A stretch of 64,000 nucleotides of DNA. It comes from Cannabis sativa. Lineage: Eukaryota; Streptophyta; Magnoliopsida; Rosales; Cannabaceae. Shown here in pieces: positions 35,179 through 47,469 of this stretch (positions are counted from its first letter, which is position 1; every line of letters begins with the position of its first letter). The stretch lies in the NCBI RefSeq assembly GCF_029168945.1, contig NC_083604.1, forward strand, positions 64,124,211 to 64,188,210, written 5' to 3'. Both the position numbers and the translations under genes were made by a program. The notes beneath the pieces were generated by a model that worked only from the letters and a program-made list of their open reading frames with translations, searched no databases and was not told where the DNA came from.

Positions 35179-35326
35179 CAAAAATGGAGTAGAAAGCCAT
35201 TTTGTGGTGATTGGACGGAAAAATCACCAAGGCGACGGCGATGGCGATGGACGGTAAATAAGATGTTGTTATGAGCCATTCGTCGACACCAACCACGCAA
35301 AGAAGAGGACTGAAACTCAACTTCAT
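35179..35326 (-). other. Candidate first exon near right MULE end
   Basis: An ATG opens 49 codons (MKLSFSPLLCVVGVDEWL..., then a hydrophobic SIAIAVALVIF stretch) and meets a donor-like TTTTTG|GTTAGT. It lies in G+C-richer sequence just inside the right terminus, where captured exons often sit. I do not recognise the protein, and it could be chance. Confidence 0.25.
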
Positions 35327-35633
35327 CTCAGATAAATCGCAGGCAGCAAAGGTTAGGGATGGCAGAGTAGAGAGAAGGGGCGGTGGACCGACAAACTTGT
35401 GCGAGGTCTTGGCTTAGGGAGAGGAGAAACGATGGCGAACGAAGATGATGAAGTCTCCCGTTCTTTGAGGGATTTCTTCCCTTCTTTGAGGGATTTTTTT
35501 ATTTTTATTTCTGAAAAAAAATATTGGGGTGTACTAAACAATACCCTTTTGGTAAATAAAATGAGGTGTGTTTATAAAAAATAATATTTAATGGGGTGTA
35601 TTTATAATTTTTAGGGGTGTGAATATAATCTCC

Positions 35634-36539
35634 CAACTAATAAGGAAAGCATTTTACATTTATACCCTACAAAGTAAAAACAAACATAAATAAAAACAAA
35701 AGTTTTTATTTACGAAAATACCAGCCTAACCACAAAAAATGGAGGAAACTCTTCCTTCTTCGTGAGCCAGCCGAAACACTCCAATCCACCAACTCTCCAC
35801 TATTTTCTTTCAAAAACCAAGGAAATTAATCGGCTCAAATCAACATGTAGATCTCAAAAAAAAAAAAAAAAAAAGCAATCAAATCCCAAAAAATCAAAAT
35901 ACAAAAAGGGAATACAGAAAAAAAAAAAAAAAACAGAGAGATCTTGACCTCCATTGTTATAAAAAATGTAAAAACAACCTACAAACAAAAACTGAAATCG
36001 TACAAGGCAGAGAATTTGAAGAGAATGAGATAGGAAAAACTTCGAATCTTATCATAATTGAATTAGAGAAGAAATTCAAGGTACAAAAATTTTTAATGAT
36101 CCTCTTCGTAATTTTTTTTTCTTCATAATTGAATATATTTTTTAGATTGAGGAAATCAGCCAAATAATTAATGATATAGAAATATAGTTGATCTGAACAA
36201 ATAATTAAGAAGGGATTACAGCTAAAAAAATACTAATGCATAAAATTAGAATCTACAGGTTTTTTTAATCTAGAAACAGTTGTATATATGTTGTTTTCCA
36301 GTAATGTAATTGTTGTTTGGGTATAAATGATCAAGAATTGTTGAATTAAATCTTATTAAAGATTGTATGCTAGAAAATAGTTGTTTTGACTGATAAAAAT
36401 AGTCGTTTAGATTAAAATGTTATTTGCAACTATTGATACTAAAAACATTTGTTTATATGGTTTTTTATTAGATTGAAATAGTTATTTGCAACTTTTGTAA
36501 TTAAAAAAAAAATCATAATAAATATACAAATTTCAGGAT
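35634..36539. other. 5' region of second MULE
   Basis: No coding region. It contains A-rich tracts (35855-35876, 35917-35935) and a G+C-richer patch at 35725-35830. The terminus of the second MULE should lie here or be lost. I could not pair it with an opposite end. Confidence 0.4.
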
Positions 36540-36801
36540 ATGGAACCTCTGCAAATTATTTTGGTACAGAGCAATGGCCATTGAGATGACAATAAAAACT
36601 ATGTTGATTATGAATCAAGTGGAGAATTACTATTAAGAGATTGCACTTTTAATGAACTAGTGAAAATAATGATGTAAGAACTCCAATGCAACTCTGATAC
36701 AACACAAATACAACTGAAATACCAACTGAAAGAAGGATGTCAACCACTACAAATAAAAGATGACAAAAGTCTGCTGTTCTACATAAAGCTATTAAGCAAA
36801 G
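36540..36801 (+). pseudogene. Second MULE transposase, N-terminal exon
   Basis: It follows an acceptor-like TTTCAG. The reading (MEPLQIILVQSNGH, stop, DDNKNYVDYESSG..., LKYQLKEGCQPLQI) resembles the start of MuDR-like transposases that carry a ...QHNGEW... opening. A Trp codon appears changed to TGA at 36582. The exon is cut at 36801 by the Cassandra-bounded block and resumes in the same frame at 47470 when one copy of CAAAG is counted. Confidence 0.65.
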
Positions 36802-37737
36802 TGTAACGTCCCCGCTTCAAACCTCCATTGGGTCCTTACACCCACAAAATGAATGGCTCTTATACACGAGTACGTCACTCTGGCTGCTTCATGGATTGAT
36901 GACTGACCCTACAGACCAACACGAGTGTTTTCAGCGTGCTTTGTCCTCACTCACATGCATCCCGGGAAAACTTCCAGGAGGTCACCCATCCTTGAAATTG
37001 CTCCAGGCCAAGCACGCTTAACTGTGGAGTTCTTTCGAGATGGGCTACCGAAAAACAAGATGCACCTTGTTGATATAGGTAGTACCAATCAATCCATTTA
37101 AGCCCTCTTCAACTGTGTAGTCCCATACCTACACAGTCTCAGAATGATCCCACTTGACCTTCCCCAGGCGGTGTGGGATTGCACAGCTTACCCGGTGTTT
37201 CCCCATACGGATCACGGGACTACTGACTGTCACAATCACCCCCTTACGGGGTCCGACGTCCTCGTCGACCACACTTCCGGCTGGGTCAAGGCTCTGATAC
37301 CATTTGTAACGTCCCCGCTTCAAGCCTCCATTGGGTCCTTACACCCACAGAATGAATGGCTCTTATACACGAGCACGTCACTCTGGCTGCTTCATGGATT
37401 GATGACTGACCCTACAGACCAACACGAGTATTTTCAGCGTGCTTTGTCCTCACTCACACGCATCCTGGGAAAACTTCCCAGGAGTCACCCATCCTTGAAA
37501 TTGCTCCAGGCCAAGCACGCTTAACTGTGGAGTTCTTTCGAGATGGGCTACCGAAAAACAAGATGCACCTTATTGATGTAGGTAGTACCAATCAATCCGT
37601 TTAAGCCCTCTTCAACTGTGTAGTCCCATACCTACACAGTCTCAGAATGATCCCACTTGACCTTCCCCAGGCGGTGTGGGATTGCACAGCTTACCCGGTG
37701 TTTCCCCATACGGATCACGGGACTACTGACTGTCACA
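36802..37737 (-). mobile_element. Cassandra element (LTR-interior-LTR)
   Basis: LTRs are at 36802-37234 and 37305-37737 (433 bp each) around a 70-bp interior. The initiator-Met primer site is read on the minus strand from 37302 down (TGGTATCAGAGCC), and a GGGGGTGAT purine tract lies by the other LTR. Each LTR has the 5S-like stretch. The left flank is CAAAG but the right flank is ATCTG, so the two flanks do not form a target duplication. The partner of CAAAG is at 47465. Confidence 0.9.
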
Positions 37738-38361
37738 ATCTGTTCTTCTATTATAACCTTAATGATTAGATTTCACCCTTACCCAAAATTCAACTTAATT
37801 ATTTCTAATAAAAGAGTAGAGCTTAAAATTATCTATCCATTAATACTTAAAAAAAAAAAATCAAACGTAAAAACGTACCAATAGGTATATATGTCTAATT
37901 TATTAAACCTAAAACATACACTCTCGTTAGAAATACTAATATAACAACCAAATTCTTTTTTTTTCCTAACATGCTATATTCCAATATGCTTATAACACAA
38001 TTCCTTTTGAGAAACACTCTTCTTATGCTCCTTATTTATGAAAATAAGTACAACTTATCAAAAATCAAACTTAAATTACGTAATATAGCAATACCTTGAA
38101 ACATTTTCTTAAATTTTTTTTTTCTTCCAAAAATATCTCATTGATCGAATCCTACCCATAAAATTTTAAGACATATTCTTCTAAACACAAAGAAAACTTC
38201 TAGTTACACTGAAGATGTAACACAACATAAAATATGTAAAACTGACATGAACATATTAACTAAAACTTACAGTATAGTGAGTCGAGCTTGTCTCGTGGCA
38301 ATGAACTTTACATGTTAGGGTCAACCACATCCTTTAGGACCGTATTGCTCTGATACCATAT
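37738..38361 (-). mobile_element. 5' interior of the 2.7-kb-LTR retroelement
   Basis: Minus-strand sequence starts ATA then TGGTATCAGAGC (plus 38347-38358), an initiator-Met primer-binding site directly after the LTR end. No coding frame is seen. The Cassandra copy joins it at ATCTG. Confidence 0.7.
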
Positions 38362-39286
38362 TGTAACGCCTTGATTTCTCAACACGTCACACTAGCTAGT
38401 CCGTTTAAAACCATTTCAGATAAAGACAATAAAAGATTTCTTTAATGAAAAATAACTAAGCATGAAATCTCATTAATTTTAAAACAAAACATTTATTTAT
38501 TCATAATCTTAAAATATAAAGCTTTACAAAAACTATTTGAATCATAATCTTTAATGAAATATATTTTAAACCAAAACATCGTGACAATCACCTAACATGT
38601 AATCCATGCCTCGAGCTCGCCACCCTCACTGTATAGTTTTGCCTTTACCTGCACACAGAGTACCCTTGAGCTAACGCCCAGTAAGAAGAGCTATGTAGGA
38701 CATAACCCCCCAACCAGATAACATAGTCATAAGTATAACAATATCACAACATCAAATCAATTCATACCATACTTGCATACACATAACAACATGTCATATC
38801 ACACATTATTCTCACATACAATACAACATCATATCACCGTGTAATCTTAATGCATGTTATACTCACACACATAACACATAGTATCTTATCGCACATTGTC
38901 CTCACATACGATAATCTACTCCCACTCATGTTGATCAGACATGAAGTGTAACTTGCCCTGCCTTGTGCTGTTCTCACACTCGGCATCCAATAGGGAAATC
39001 CCTTATCACAAGTTGTACTCACCCATGATAGGATAACCTACAAGTAAACCCATACAAGCAGCCAAAAATATATCCTGCAGTGCTATGCTCACACCAGCAG
39101 CAGAAAACCTATCCTATAAGTGCTATTCTCAGACAAACAGTCAAAAGCCTTACCACTATCACACACTAGTAACATTAGCATAAAACAACAATCTACCATA
39201 AAATAAAACATGTAAATACAAACCCATAATACAGTTGTATGTTTCAACATACACCCTGTGCACAGATGTCCACTCTTCTTACCTCA
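38362..39286 (-). repeat. Partial LTR of the 2.7-kb-LTR element
   Basis: Begins TGTAACGCCTTGATTTC and matches 43446-44370, the end-proximal third of the complete LTR. It breaks off at 39287, where the inverted arm begins. Confidence 0.8.
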
Positions 39287-41186
39287 GTTATCTAGTAGGG
39301 GGGGTTATGTCCTACATAGCTCTTCTTACTGGGCGTTAGCTCACGGGTACTCTGTGTGCAGGTAAAGACAAAACTAAATAGTGAGGATGGCGAGCTCGAG
39401 GCGTGGATTACATGTTAGGGGATTGTCACGATGTTTTGGTTTAAAAATATTTCATTAAAGATTATGATTCAAATAATTTTTGTAAAGCTTTGTATTTTAA
39501 GGTTATGAATAAATAAATGTTTTGTTTTAAAAATAATGAGATCTCATGCTTAGTTATTTTTCATTAAAGAAGTCTTTTATTGTCTTTATCTTAAATAGTT
39601 TTAAACGGACTAGCTAGTGTGACGTCTCGGGAAATCGGGGCGTTACAATATGGTATGAGAGCAATACGGTCTTAAAGGATGTGATTGACCCTAACATGTA
39701 AAGTTCATTGCCACGAGACGAGCTCGACTCACTGTACTGTAAGTTTTTTACAAGATGTTCATGTTAGTTTTACATATTTTATGTTGCGTTACATCTTCAG
39801 TGTAACTAGAAGTTTTCTTTGTGTTTAGAAGAATATGTCTTAAAATTTTATGGGTAGGATTCGATCAATGAGATATTTTTAGAAAAAAAAATATTTTAAG
39901 AAAATGTTTCAAGGTATTGCTATATTATGTAATTTAAGTTTGATTTTTGATAAGTTGTACTTATTTTCATAAATAAATAGCATAAGAAGAGTGTTTCTCA
40001 AAAGAAATTGTGTTATAAGCAGATTGGAATATAGTATGTTAGGAAAAAAAAAGGAATTTGGTTGTTATATTAGTATTTCTAACGAGAGTGTATGTTTTAG
40101 GTTTAATAAATTAGACATATATAACTATTGGCACGTTGTTAAGTTTGATTTTTTTTTTTAAGTATTAACGGATAGATAATTTTAAGCTCTACTTTTTTAT
40201 TAGAAATAATTAAGCTGAATTTTGGTTAAGGGTGAAATCTAATCATTAAGGTTATAATAGAAGAACAGATTGTGACAGTCAGTAGTCCCGTGATCCGTAG
40301 GGAGATATACCGGGTAAGCTGTGCAATCTTACACCGCTTGGGGAAGGTCAAGTGTGATGATTCTGAGGCTTTGTAGGTATGGGACTACACAGTTGAAGAG
40401 GGCTTAAATGGATTGATTAGTACTACCTATGTCAACAAGGTGCTTCTTGTTTTTCGGTAGCCCATCACGAAAGAACTCCACAGTTAAGCGTGCTTGACCT
40501 GGGGCAATTTTAGGATTGGTGACCTCCTGGAAAGTTTTTCTAAGAAGCGTGCGAGTGAGGACAAAGCATGCTAGAAACACTCGTGTTGATCTGTAGGGTC
40601 AGTCATCAGTCCATGAAGCAGCCAGAGTGGCGTACTCGTGTATAAGAGCCAATTATTCTGTGTGTGCAAGGGCCTAATGGAGGCATGAACCGGGGACGTT
40701 ACAAATGGTATCAGAGTGACGTACTTACACCCACGGAATGACGTACGGAATCACCGACAGTCAGTAGTCCCGTGATCCGTATGGGGAAACACCGGGTAAG
40801 CTGTGCAATCCCACACCGCCCGGGGAAGGTCAAGTGGGATGATTCTGAGACTGTGTAGGTATGAGAGTATACAGTTGAAGAGAGCTTAAATAAATTGATT
40901 GGTACTACCTATATCAACAAGGTGCATCTAGTTTTTCGGTAGCCCATCTCGAAAGAACTCCACAGTTAAGCGTGCTTGGCCTGGAGAAATTTCAAGGATG
41001 GGTGACCTCCTGGGAAGTTTTCCCAGGATGCGTGTGAGTGAGGACAAAGCACGCTGAAAACACTCGTGTTGGTCTGTAGGGTCAGTCATCAATCCATGAA
41101 GCAGCCAGAGTGACGTACTCGTGTATAAGAGCCATTCATTCCGTGGGTGTAAGGACCCAATGGAGGCTTGAAGTGGGAACGTTACA
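39287..41186 (-). repeat. Right arm of large inverted repeat
   Basis: Contains, on the plus strand, an LTR end (39287-39647, GGGGCGTTACA), a primer-binding site with one mismatch (TGGTATGAGAGC, 39651-39662), the same interior (39663-40270) and a Cassandra copy. It mirrors the left arm, including the identical Cassandra junction (AAGAACAGAT). Confidence 0.9.
40271..41186 (+). mobile_element. Cassandra element on plus strand
   Basis: LTRs are at 40271-40703 and about 40753-41186, with a shortened, altered interior of about 50 bp that keeps AATGGTATCAGAG but then repeats ACGTACTTACACCCACGGAA-like LTR sequence. The second LTR starts with a mutated terminus (ACCGACAG). More diverged than the left-arm copy. 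Confidence 0.85.
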
Positions 41187-41208
41187 AATGGTACAAAGAT
41201 CTCATGCT

Positions 41209-41668
41209 TTGTCCTCAATCACACGCTTCCTGGGAAACCTTCCCAGGAGGTCACCCATCCTTAAAAAAGCTCCAGGCCAAGCACGCTGAACTGTGAAGTT
41301 CTTTCGAGATGGGCTACCGAAAAACAAGATGCACCTTGTTGATATAGGTAGTACCAATCAATCCATTTAAGCTCTCTTTAACTATGCAGTCCCATACCTG
41401 CACAGTCTCAGAATCATCTCACTTGACCTTCCCCAGGCGCTGTGGGATTACACAGCTTACCCGGTATTTCCCCTTACGGATCACGGGATTACTGACTGTC
41501 ACAATCACCCCCCCTTACGGGGTCCGACGTCCTCGTCGACCACACTTCCGGCTGTGTCAAGGCTCTGATACCATTTGTAACGTCCCCGCTTTAAGCCTCC
41601 ATTGGATCCTTACACCCATAGAATCATGGCTCTTATACACGAGTACGTCACTATGGTTGCTTCATGGA
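41209..41668 (-). mobile_element. Truncated Cassandra element
   Basis: A partial LTR (41209-41503), a complete interior with primer-binding site (41504-41575) and the first 93 bp of the other LTR (41576-41668). It lies tail-to-tail with the preceding plus-strand copy. Confidence 0.85.
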
Positions 41669-42981
41669 AACTTATGGGAAATCGAATAAGCTTTGAAACC
41701 ATATATAGATCCTTAAAAATGGATGAGAATTGAGAGAGTTATGGTATTTTAAGTCAAAGTACTTTTTCTAGGAATATGAAAAAAACGATTTACAACAACA
41801 TCAGAAAGATGATAATTTTTGACATAGAATATCACCGAAATGGTGAATATTTTCATCATAAAAATTTTAGATCAACGAATAAGCTTTCTAACGATACAAG
41901 AATCGTTGGAAACGGATCAATATTGAGAGAGATATGACTATTTTACTAAGACAATAATTTTCAGAAAAAATAAGAAACGAGATTTCATAGTTTAACCTAA
42001 AAGTTCACAACAATAAGTGGAAGAACTCTCTTACCTCTTGATGACTCTTCTTAATCAGTGCTAGATCTTGAAATCTCAAATTATTCGAATGGTGATGATG
42101 ATCTCAATCTTATGTTGATGAAAATCATGAGTGTTGTTTGGCGAAGAGAACGAAACAAGAAGGAAAATTATAAATCTTTGATAGATAGCGAGACGAATAA
42201 CTTGTAGGGTATAGGATTTTCTGAGTGTCTTCTCTAAGAATTGTGTTCAGACTAGAATTGTGTTCAGGCTGAAAGAAAGAGATTGAGATTTAGCTTTATT
42301 TTTCTTAGGGTTAGAGGCTCTGCATATTACGTATCAAGAATATGATAGATTTATGTTTTATAATCTAATTAAACCTATAAAAGAAAATAATAAAATAACC
42401 CCTATAATTTGATGCTAATTTAACTCTAAATATAATAATTAAATAAAAATCTTATTTGTTAGATATAAGTTATAAATTTAAATTTCAAAATATAGGATTT
42501 CTAAGCTTAACAGGTCGTCACTTTGTAGCTTAATTTTGACACCAATAAAGTTAAAATTACGATAAATCTATTTCTACATAATTGATAGATCTCTGAATTA
42601 TCTTTCCAACGTCACTAAAATCACCTCAATCCGAGCTCTAGAACTCCAGATATGATCATTTTAGTAAAAAAAATTTTAATCCTGCGAATTTATCCGAACA
42701 TACGAATTTTTAACATTAATTAATTAAACTCACTAAATATATTATAAAACCCTAATGGACCTTCATATTGGGCTTTAATTAAACGATTACTTACTTTGTA
42801 AAAATACCATAATATTTTACTTTTGTAGTTAATACAACTTTAACTCTCTCTAGAAAATTGGTACAAATACTCTAAGCAATAATATCAATTCACTAACAAC
42901 ACAAAGAAATAAGATAATTATCCTCGCTCAATAAATATCCAAAAAAAAAAAATTAAATACTATTTTAATTTGGATATTACA
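41669..42981 (-). repeat. Partial LTR of the 2.7-kb-LTR element
   Basis: Matches about 44980-46169 of the complete LTR. It ends ...GGATATTACA, followed by the purine tract of the element interior read on the minus strand (GGAGGGTAGAA). Confidence 0.75.
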
Positions 42982-43445
42982 TTCTACCCTCCTTAAAAGA
43001 AATTTCGTCCTCGAAATTTAACTTACCAACACTCGGGGTGTTGAGTCTTCATGTCTTTCACCACTTACTGCATTACCTCCTTATCTACAATATATATGGA
43101 CCCAATAAACATGCATTTAACCTATGTCTTATCGGTCAATCCATAACACATAAAATATACACAACTTAATTAAATATTATTATTTCTCTATACATTACTT
43201 AAATACCAAAATGTACTCCATCATAATAACTTACATATACATGCTTTAAATACATAAGTTTTGCAATCACATGCTCGTAATATATGAAAAGTTTTTCTTT
43301 CTCTTATGACCATCCTTACATGCCATTAAGAGTGAAATTATTTATTCTTCTATGAGCATCCTTACATGCCATTTAGAGTAACACTATTTATTCTCTAAAT
43401 GAACATCCTTACATGTCACTTGAGAACACATTATACAATACAAAA
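42982..43445 (-). other. 3' interior fragment of the 2.7-kb-LTR element
   Basis: Non-coding, with TTCGTCCTCGAAATTTAACT near its start. It aligns with about 46170-46535, so the same interior fragment occurs beside two LTR copies. Confidence 0.65.
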
Positions 43446-46169
43446 TGTAACGCCCCGATTTTCCGAGACGTCACACTTGCTAGTCCGTTTAAAACCATTT
43501 ATAATAAAAACAATAAACTAATTTATTGAAAATAAACTAAAGCATGAGATCTCATTATTTTAAAACAAAAACACTTGATTCATTTATAAATTTTTAAACA
43601 TTAATTTTTACAAAAGTAATCGAGCCATAATCTTTAAAGAAATAATCTTAAACCAAAACATCGTGACAATCCCCTAACATGTAATCCACGCCTCGAGCCC
43701 GCCATCCCCACTGTTTAGTTTTGTCTTTACCTGCACACAGAGTACCTGTGAGCTAACGCCCAGTAAGAAGAGCTATGTAGGACATAACCCCCCAAACTAG
43801 ATAACATAGTCATAAGTATAACAATATTACAACATCAAATCAATTCATACCATACTTGCATACATATAACAACATGTCATATCACATATTATTCTCACAT
43901 ATAATACAACATCATATCACAGTGTAATCTTAATGCATGCTATACTCACACACATAACACATAGTATCTTATCGCACATTATCCTCACATACGATAATCT
44001 ACTCCCACTCATGTTGATCAGACATGAAGTGTAACTTGCCCTGCCTTGTGCTGTTCTCACACTCGGCATCCAATAGGGCAATTCCTTATCACAAGTTGTA
44101 CTCACCCATGATAGGATAACCTGCAAGTAAACCCATACAAGCAGCCAAAAATATATCCTGCAGTGCTATGCTCACACCAGCAGCAGAAAACCTATCCTAC
44201 AAGTGTTATTCTCACACAAACAGTCAAAAGCCTTATCACTATCACACACTAATAACATTAGCATAAAACAACAATCTACCATAGAATAAAACATGTAAAT
44301 ACAAACCCATAATACAGTTGTATGTTTCAACATACACCCTGTGCACAGATGTCCACTCTTCTTACCTCAGTTGTTAAGAACACCTTCTTGCTACTCCAAG
44401 CACCTCAATGAATTTTCTTGTTGAGGAAAAGATCCTCAAATCCCGCTGCTTAAGACTTGTTATCTCGTCACTACTACCTATAACAACACATGATTCAAGG
44501 CCCTAACATTAAAATTCGTACTCTTACAGTACAGCAGAAAGATCACTATTTTTGACCAACAACTATACTAATTCAGTAAAAGTTGTCTACATAAAAATTA
44601 TAGAAAATTTCATTATCTTTCCAATGATATAAAGATCATTAAAAATGGATTAAAATTGAGGGAGTTATGATTGTTTTACTGAAACTATTTCTGAGAAGGA
44701 ATATGGAGTAACGAATTACATGACTTAGCAAAAATACAAACTTTTGACATTAAATGATTCAGAACTAAAAGATAACATCTTCATCAAAGTTTTAGGAAAT
44801 TAAATTCCTTTCCAATGATACCAAAATCTCTGAAATTGGAATTATATTCAAAGCGATATTACAATTTTACCAAAACAGTTTTGCAAGAACAAGATTGAAG
44901 AAACAAATCACATGATATTGAAGAAAACTAACTTTTTGACATAGTATGACTTCGAATTAACAAAACGTTTCTTCATAAAAATTATGGGAAATCTAATAAG
45001 CTTTAAAACCATATATAGATCATTAAAAATGGATGCGAATTGAGAGAGTTATTGTATTTTAAGTGAAAGTACATTTTCTAGAAATATAAAGAAAACGAAT
45101 CACAACAATAGCAGAAAGATGATCATTTTCGTCATAGAAGAACACCAAATTGGTCAATAGTTTCTTCATAAAAATTTTAGATCATCGAATAAGCTTTCTA
45201 ACGATACAAAAATCTCTAAAAACGGATCAGTATCAAGAGAGATATCATTACTTTACTGAAACTTGTTTTTTTTTTTTTGTTTGAAAATGAAAAATATAAT
45301 AAGTCCGAACACTAGATAACATTTAGCATTATTGAGCAAGAAAATATTTCATACCTCTTCACAATTTCTATTTGATGTCTCAAGCCCGCAAGCCTTGATT
45401 ATAAATCCAAAACTTTAAGAATGAAGATAGAAAATAAGAAGAAGTGTGGAAGGTTTGAGAGGAGCAACCATGAAGAAGAATGAGACTTTGACTAATTGGT
45501 TTGGAGAGGAAAAATAAAACGTTTAGGGTTTGATAAAAAGATTATGAGAACATCGTTTTCTGATAGGTTTAGGTTAACTAGAAATAATAATATATAGTAA
45601 AATGCTAAAATATTATTAAATCAACAAATATCTAATTTTTAAATTTTAAAAGTAAACCCTTTATCTCGTAACTTTAGGCTCAGTTTTCACATAGAAAAAT
45701 TCCGAATTATGATATAACTATTTCTACAAAATTTATAGATCTTTGAATTATCTTTCCAACGCCACTAGAGCCACCTCAATCGGAGCTCTAAAACTCTAGA
45801 TATGATCATTTTACTAAAACAGTTTTTAATCCTCCGAATTTTTCCAAACCTACGAATTTTTGTGACATTAATTCCATTATAATGTTATTTAATGCACTCA
45901 TACAATAAATTAAACCTACTAAATAATCTTTAAAACTCTAATAGACTATCATATTGGGCTTTGATTGATTAATTATCCTAATTCGTAAAAACACCATAAT
46001 TTTACCTTGACACTTACTATAATTTCAACGATGTTTAGAAATCTATCAATACTATTCTAAGCAATAATCTCTATTCACTATTAGTAGAAATAAATAAAAT
46101 AATTATTCTCACACAAATTGTAAAACAAATAAAATTTAAAAAATATGTATATTTTTACCGGGTATTACA
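43446..46169 (-). mobile_element. Complete 2.7-kb LTR (gypsy-like style)
   Basis: A 2,724-bp unit. On the minus strand it starts TGTAATACCCGG and ends CGGGGCGTTACA. The polypurine-like GGAGGGTAGAA stands before it (plus 46170-46180), which makes it a 3' LTR on the minus strand. Superfamily is not certain because no pol is attached; the layout resembles plant gypsy elements. It contains no long open frame. Confidence 0.7.
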
Positions 46170-47032
46170 TTCTACCCTCCGTAAAGAAATTTCGTCCTCG
46201 AAATTTAACTACCAAATACACGAGGGACTTCATGCTTGTCACCCCTTACTACATGACCTCCTTATCCATATGGACCCAACAAATATGTACTTAACTTTTA
46301 TCTTAGTGGTCAAACTACAACACATATGACATATACAGCCTAATTTAAGTATTGTTATTCCTTTATACATTACTTAAATAACAAAACATACTCCATCACA
46401 ATAACTTATATATACGTGCTTTAAATACATAAATTTTACAATAACATGCTCGTAATTTTATAAGAAATTCTTCTCTTATGAACATCCTTATATGTCACTT
46501 GAGAACACATTATACAATACAAAAATAACAAACAACAAAGAGTAGGGTAGAAGAACTTATGCAAACTTCTCTTAAATTGTTCCCATTCTTTCATTGAATG
46601 TTAATTTTTTTTTCTTACTTAATTTCCTCCACAAAGCTACTATTCCGTTATTATAGTTTCGTAGCATAATTATTAAGAATGTTGCCCTACACATAACGAT
46701 CCAATATATCATCAACAAACCGATTTCATTCAAACAGACCATATGTCTTCTATAAATTACATAAACTACATGTAAGCTAAAGATCGTTAAAGGTCTTCTT
46801 ACACATGCGAGCTAGCAAATATATAGGCTTAGAAGCACATAAGTTAACAAACTCTCAAGAATGAGCTACATGCATATCACTATAAAGAAACATTTACTAA
46901 TCCATCCAACTAATGAAATAGGAATAAGACTTACTATCAAAATCACTCTTTCTAAGAATAACACGAGAACAAAAATCACTTAATCCAATTCTCATATACA
47001 TTTTTCTTTTACTCGCTTTATCATATACCATT
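46170..47032 (-). other. 3' interior of the 2.7-kb-LTR element
   Basis: Non-coding. It runs into the Cassandra LTR through AATGGTAT, a fragment of a primer-binding-site-like sequence. Confidence 0.55.
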
Positions 47033-47464
47033 TGTAACGTCCCCGGTTCAAGCCTCCCTTGGGTCCTTACACCCACGGAATCATGGCTCTTATACACGAG
47101 TACGTCATTCTGGTTACTTCATGGAATGACGACTGACCCTACAGACCAACACGAGTATTTCCAGCGTGCTTTGTCCTCACTCGCACGCTTCCTGTGAAAA
47201 CTTCCCAGGAGGTCACCCATCCTGAAATTGCCCCAAGTCAAGCACGCTTAACTGTAGAATTCTTTCGTGATGGGCTACCGAAAAAAAAGATGCACCTTGG
47301 TGATATAGGTAGTACCAATCAATCCATTTAAGCTCTCTTCAACTGTGTAGTCCCATACCTACACAGTATTAGAATCATCCCACTTGACCTTCCCCAGGCA
47401 GTGTGGAATTGCACAGCTTACCCGGTGTTTCCCCTTACGGATCACGGGACTACTGATTATCACA
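47033..47464 (-). repeat. Single Cassandra LTR at block edge
   Basis: A complete 432-bp LTR with 5S-like region. Its outer flank CAAAG matches the left edge of the block at 36797. Confidence 0.9.
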
Positions 47465-47469
47465 CAAAG

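Larger units (their letters stand above)
28166..35633. mobile_element. OTU-type MULE with captured gene fragment
   Basis: This 7.5-kb Mutator-like element has terminal inverted repeats of about 60 bp. The left end GGGGTGTTATATTTACACCC pairs with the reverse complement of the right end, GGAGATTATATTCACACCCC, and both then carry further ACACCCC blocks. Flanking 9-mers AAACTAATA (28157-28165) and CAACTAATA (35634-35642) match at eight of nine positions. It contains a transposase-OTU pseudogene on the plus strand, a Helitron in that gene's first intron, and a minus-strand fragment of a host WD40 gene next to the right end. Confidence 0.85.
36802..38722 (+). repeat. Left arm of large inverted repeat
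   Basis: Its reverse complement aligns with 39287-41186 over the Cassandra copy, about 620 bp of LTR-element interior and about 360 bp of LTR. The arms are about 1.9 kb with a 564-bp spacer. Confidence 0.9.
36802..47464. mobile_element. Cassandra-bounded composite block, 10.7 kb
   Basis: The left edge is the start of a Cassandra LTR (TGTAACGTCCCC) and the right edge the end of another (GATTATCACA). The same 5-mer CAAAG stands outside both (36797-36801, 47465-47469). Deleting the block and one CAAAG restores codon continuity of the interrupted transposase. Inside are two further Cassandra copies, a partial one, a large inverted repeat, and four pieces of a 2.7-kb LTR with matching internal sequence. 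The block looks like a Cassandra insertion later expanded by insertion and rearrangement. Confidence 0.75.

Noticed and set aside
35762..35947. Lys-rich open frame of 61 codons
   Set aside because: It is mostly poly-A tract translation and has no conserved feature.
38347..38358. tRNA gene fragment (TGGTATCAGAGC-like)
   Set aside because: Only the dozen bases complementary to the tRNA 3' end are present, directly beside LTR ends. They are primer-binding sites.
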